A stretch of DNA of 64,000 bases. Source: Uranotaenia lowii (lineage: Eukaryota > Arthropoda > Insecta > Diptera > Culicidae). The stretch covers positions 1 through 64,000 of the forward strand of contig NW_026597533.1 in the NCBI RefSeq assembly GCF_029784155.1, in the 5' to 3' direction. Below, in pieces: positions 60,347-64,000 of the stretch. Each line of letters starts with the position of its first letter. Position 1 is the stretch's first letter. The notes below the pieces were generated by a model that was not told where the DNA came from, searched no databases, and worked only from the letters and a program-made list of their open reading frames with translations. A program made the translations under genes and the position numbers.

Positions 60347-62490
60347 CTCTTTTGCTTCTCATCGGGCAAGAATTTTGTGTTGTGTCATAAGTGTTTGCAT
60401 GTGCTAGCTTCTGTTTTGAATTTGGAGTGATCGTTATTTTTAATCTCCTAACTTAATTTATTTATTTATTGTTTTTAATCAAAGAGTAGGCTTTATTAAT
60501 AAATTCTATTACAAATTGTGTTCTGATGTAAGTTTAAATATTGGCGGGAAGAATTATCGATATTTAATCGATTAAGATTTCTACTTCTGAGCACTCAGAT
60601 TGAGTACTCCAAACTGCTTGCTCTTCATGGGTATGATTGGGCGAAATACCCCAATGGTAACAATATGCACACCATGTGTAGCACATAATTTCACGTGGAG
60701 TTTTGTCAAACTTATGGGTGGCCAAACCATGGCACGCGGGCCACATGTGGCCCTCGACTGTTTTTGTGGCCCGCGAAGCTCTTTCCGGAATAATCTGTAA
60801 AATGTGCCCACATCTACACCAACAAAATTCGAACAAAAAGGATTTTAAAAATAGTTTATTTATTATAACTTTAGAGGCTTGGAAATTGAAAGAGGCAAAA
60901 TCACAATTTTTGACAACTGCCCATTTTTACATTTCATTAAAGTCAAGAAGCATCCTGGGACATTTGCGGCGGGTATAGAGCGGAAAATGTGAGTTTTTAC
61001 TGGTATAATCTGGGATTACGGAAGGTGCTAAAAAACTTTCTATTAGAACTCCTGGATCCTTTGGCGATAAATGCAAAATGGCACCTGGCGTTGTCATAAA
61101 CAAGAACGTCATACTAGACGCACGTGTAGTTTCTGGGCCCAAAATTTCTAAATTTCCTAAACCGTTCAAAAATCTTTAAGGGGCGACATGAACGGAGAGT
61201 TTGTTTCTGTTGGAAAGCTACGACACTATGATCTAGATGCATATACTTACGTAGTTTTGAAGAGAGTCTTGATTAAATAACTTCAGCGTCCCATCAAAAC
61301 TCGAGGTTCAAACTGTTCGAATGAATTTGCATTCTGATTAAAGCATCGAGTCTGTGAATGGCCGTGATATATTTAAGAGGGTATTCCCTACGTCGATATT
61401 CATCGATTTGCAAGCTGAAAAAAAACCATTAAACTTTAGAACTTCCCCAACCGGCTGCTCGTAGACCAACCAACCGGGAATACACAGACTTCGAAGAACA
61501 AGTTTTGAAGCGATTGGGTACTAATACACAATTCAGTAGGGGGAACAACCATCATCGATTCGTTGGTTGATGGAGATAGTTCAACAGCCACAAACAAACG
61601 CCTAGAAAACCATGCACACCCAATGCGAATGAGTTTGTTTCTGTTATGGGAATGATTGAAACTGCATTTATCAGCAGAATATATTTAACTTTAGTTGAAG
61701 CTACCTTGTCTGTTTAATATCAGGAATGTCTGGAATTTTTATATCTTGACTATTATCTGGGCCATAATTAAAAATATTTGCAAATTAAACTTTAATATTA
61801 AATAAACGCATTTGGGAACTTGCAAGTTACCCGAACCGAGATGTAGTTTCAGAAAGTAAATTCCATTTTTTAAATAAATAAACATTCAAATCGGTCTATC
61901 CATGAGGTTTTTTGTGATTTCGCCCGAAAACCTTCTATACCAGGAGGCAGATAACTTTGTTTTAGTTTGTCTATTTCTCAATAATTCTATTTCCATGAAA
62001 ATTTAAACGATGTAACGAATTTTAGAGCAGCACCTTAGACATATTTTTACACAGCCGTATGAGAAATTAATTCAAAGCGACCATCAAATTTTATTAATAC
62101 GATCGATCAGAACACCTTCCAATTTTTTCCACGTTTTGATTAACTCTGTGAAAAAATCTCTAAGTTATGTTGTTTGGGTAAGAATCGTTATTTATCAACT
62201 TCCAGTGGTAGTATATGTGATCAGTAGTATGTGTACGAAAAGTAACCAAAATACGTCATCTTACAGTTTCAACATCGATCATTTGTACGCGTAGAGAAGC
62301 GTGCCACCACCTGTTGAGACGTGTCAATGGAAGAAATACAAAAAAAAATCTTAAAAAAATAATAGGGAAAATGAATTCTGATCCAGATGTGATTACCGGA
62401 AGACGGAACACGGAAGACACAATTAAAACCCTTTTCATTAATTCAGGCATATAGATAAACATTATAGTGTCCCAAATGAACCGACATTTG
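60347..62490. other. No host gene seen; possible transposase and hAT traces
   Basis: 60716-60780 contains GGTGGCCAAACCATGGCACG and GTGGCCCGCG, like one end of some hAT MITEs, with no partner found. ORFs 60564-60978 and 62256-62513 are not recognised. 61440-61530 gives PAARRPTNREYTDFEEQVLK in one frame, of unknown meaning. Confidence 0.35.
60997..61110 (-). pseudogene. Possible DDE transposase fragment
   Basis: The minus strand reads DVLVYDNARCHFAFIAKG and then a short tail to a stop at 60997. The D-N-A-x-x-H arrangement resembles the second catalytic aspartate region of Tc1/mariner/pogo transposases. No other catalytic motif is attached, so family and even identity are uncertain. Confidence 0.3.
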
Positions 62491-63151
62491 AAAAAGTTAT
62501 GCGCTGCAGGCATAAATTGATCTTAGGCCTAGTACAAAGTCTCATGCGTAATTTGGGCCACATTGGATCACGGGAAGGAGTCGCTCAACGAGCCTAAAGT
62601 TTGTATGGGATTTTGAGACATTTTGTTCGAGAGGAACACGAAAATCCAGTTTTCCATGACGGTTTTTTCTTAAAGCCTAAACTATGACAAATGTTTCATC
62701 CGAAGACTGCATTTCAATTCAAGTTAAGACACAAAAGTTATTTAGCTTCAAAAAATAGTTATCTTTTTTAAGGGTGAAATCCATCACTATTGAGAGACAC
62801 TGCTTCGAACATTTTGACGCAGCATTAACAGTGATGAATATCACCCTGAAAAAAGTTATCCCCTTTTTTGAAGTTTAATAACTTTTTTATCATAAGTCGA
62901 ATCGAAATGCAGTCTTCGGATGAAATATTTGTCATAGTTTAGGCTTTAAGAAACCCCGTTTTCAAAAGCAACCAAAGTTATTCATGAAAAACTAGATTTT
63001 CGTGTTCCTCCCAAACCAAATGTCCCAAAATCCCATACAAACTTTAGGCTCGTTGAGCGGCCCCTTCCCGTGATCCGATCTGGCCCAAATTTGGCATGAG
63101 ACCTTGTACTAGGCCTAGGATCAATTTAAGCCTGCAGCGCATAACATTTTT
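62491..63151. mobile_element. Foldback MITE with ~310-bp inverted arms
   Basis: AAAAAGTTATGCGCTGCAGG at the left faces CCTGCAGCGCATAACATTTT at the right. The arms stay complementary almost to the centre (62795-62835), including GCCTAGTACAA, GAGCCTAAAGTTTGTATGGG and CATCCGAAGACTGCATTTC. No ORF and no clear target duplication. Confidence 0.88.
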
Positions 63152-63329
63152 CGCTAGCTTGAAATTTCTCATATAAATTTGGGGCAGTCTAATAAACATG
63201 TTAAGAAACAATCAATCGAAGTGTCCAGTTTCGTTCTCAACTATTCACTCCAGCCGAGATCTGAATCGAGAGCAACATAAGCCTCACGCCTAAGAGATTG
63301 GAGCCTTCAGAGAATCGAGACTTGGGTTA

Positions 63330-63880
63330 CAGGCCTTCGCTTGAACATATGCCCATATGCCAATAGTCGAGGGGATTCAAATACGGACAGTTCTCGAGTT
63401 CACAGAAGTTTGCCCGAATCCACGGAAGCGCCTGTTTCTTCAAAATGTCCATGACCGGACTTCAGTATTGACCTTTACTCCAGCTATTATGAAAACAACA
63501 GGCACCTTCAATCCATTCGAAGCGACTGCTCGAAATATTATGACTATGGTGGGCTTGATAGTAATCTTTGATATTCTCTGGAACATCCTTAGCCTTCATG
63601 GGTGAAATAAAATGATCCGTACGTTAATTGAAGACCGGATCAATCTAAAAGAGTTTCTCATCTAAGAACACGATAATCAGCTTAGACAGAAATCGCTTCG
63701 AGTGCTCAAGTCGCAGTGCTCTAATTCGTTCTGTTATCAAATGGCGATTTGCTCTTGCCTTTGATGATGCGTCATTTTTGACCAATCGTTGCATCATGGA
63801 AGAATTCGATATATTCGCCTCCTTTGCCAGCTCCCGGGTTGATCTTATCGGCTTACGCTTCCCTTTCGTCTTGACCAGGA
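63330..63880 (-). pseudogene. mariner-type (maT/DD37D-like) transposase, degenerate
   Basis: Minus-strand frame from 63875: KPIRSTRELAKEANIS, MMQRLVKND, LITERIRALRLEHSKRFLSK and IIVFLDEKLF, where the D of FLDEKLF fits the first catalytic aspartate. A stop at 63647 follows. Later segments KAKDVPEN, MDILKKQALPWIRANF and CPYLNPLDYWHMG (third-aspartate region) are in a shifted frame. The part that should carry the second aspartate (usually QDxAPAH) is missing, so the remnant has an internal deletion. Known: helix-turn-helix plus DDD transposases of the Tc1/mariner superfamily excise and insert at TA. It has no detectable ends and ends about 80 bp from a MITE D. Confidence 0.75.
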
Positions 63881-63962
63881 ATGATAAATGTTAGAATTGT
63901 CGTTTGACCGTCAAACAGAACCAAAGTCGCAGTCATCGGAACGGACGGTCATGTAGCTGTTA

Positions 63963-64000
63963 CCGTCAACTGGGGCAACATGCAACACTTTTCAACTTCA
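63963..64000 (+). mobile_element. MITE D, start of a copy cut by the window end
   Basis: After TA 63961-63962 the sequence CCGTCAACTGGGGCAACATG continues as in 36294, differing by only a few bases before the window ends. Confidence 0.85.

Noticed and set aside
60716..60780. hAT MITE end (GGTGGCCAAACC, GTGGCCCGCG)
   Set aside because: Only one possible end is visible, and no matching inverted end or 8-bp duplication was found nearby.

Overview
The window reads as non-coding DNA from a dipteran, most probably a mosquito. The base composition is strongly AT-rich, and there are no bacterial-style operons or long ORFs. Only one host protein-coding exon is recognised. On the minus strand at 3087-3165 lies the first coding exon of an ether-a-go-go (EAG/KCNH) voltage-gated potassium channel. 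It starts at ATG 3165 and ends at a canonical GTAAGT donor. The rest of that gene lies beyond position 1, so 1-3086 is its first intron and everything above 3165 is 5'UTR, upstream intron, promoter or intergenic DNA. The mosquito assignment rests on the eag N-terminus, a DD37E-type transposase relic, Jockey/Juan-like and RTE-like LINE relics, tRNA-derived SINEs and many MITEs. It is an inference.

Layout. 1-3086: eag intron 1, with a DD37E transposase pseudogene (1344-2129) and a purine-rich GTGAGAAGTGAGACGTG tract broken by a LINE fragment. 3087-5117: eag exon and upstream sequence. 5120-8735: MITE D, an ACTAGCTGA-headed element made of 142-bp tandem units, a LINE 3' end, and a MITE B tail. 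9590-13243: a partial and a full MITE A. 13588-25030: two copies of a long repeat carrying separate SINE insertions with clear target-site duplications (TSDs), a second ACTAGCTGA-headed array, and a foldback element. 26686-30031: a head-to-head MITE B pair holding a segment flanked by ~113-bp direct repeats. 30038-34439: a 4.4-kb hAT-like foldback element with 8-bp TSD CCTACATG whose inverted arms are 129-130-bp satellites. 34858-37224: pogo-like MITE, MITE B, MITE D. 41733-43202: MITE A and a Jockey LINE tail. 44489-44754: a 266-bp hAT MITE. 47414-53273: a deleted MITE B, a SINE, then a four-level nest in which MITE A is split by two MITE B copies and a hAT element that itself holds MITE C. 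55715-58970: an RTE-like LINE, minus strand, frameshifted and interrupted. 59203-60344: SINE plus MITE B. 62491-63151: a foldback MITE. 63330-63880: a mariner-type transposase relic. 63963-64000: the start of another MITE D.

Nothing suggests a cooperating gene set. The order here is evolutionary, and TSDs and interruptions allow several insertion events to be dated relative to each other. Four MITE families (A, B, C, D) insert at TA and have similarly built termini, with a short GC-rich block followed by a GATC- or CATG-containing block. They are the dominant architectural theme. All comparisons were made by eye inside the window, and no database search was run.
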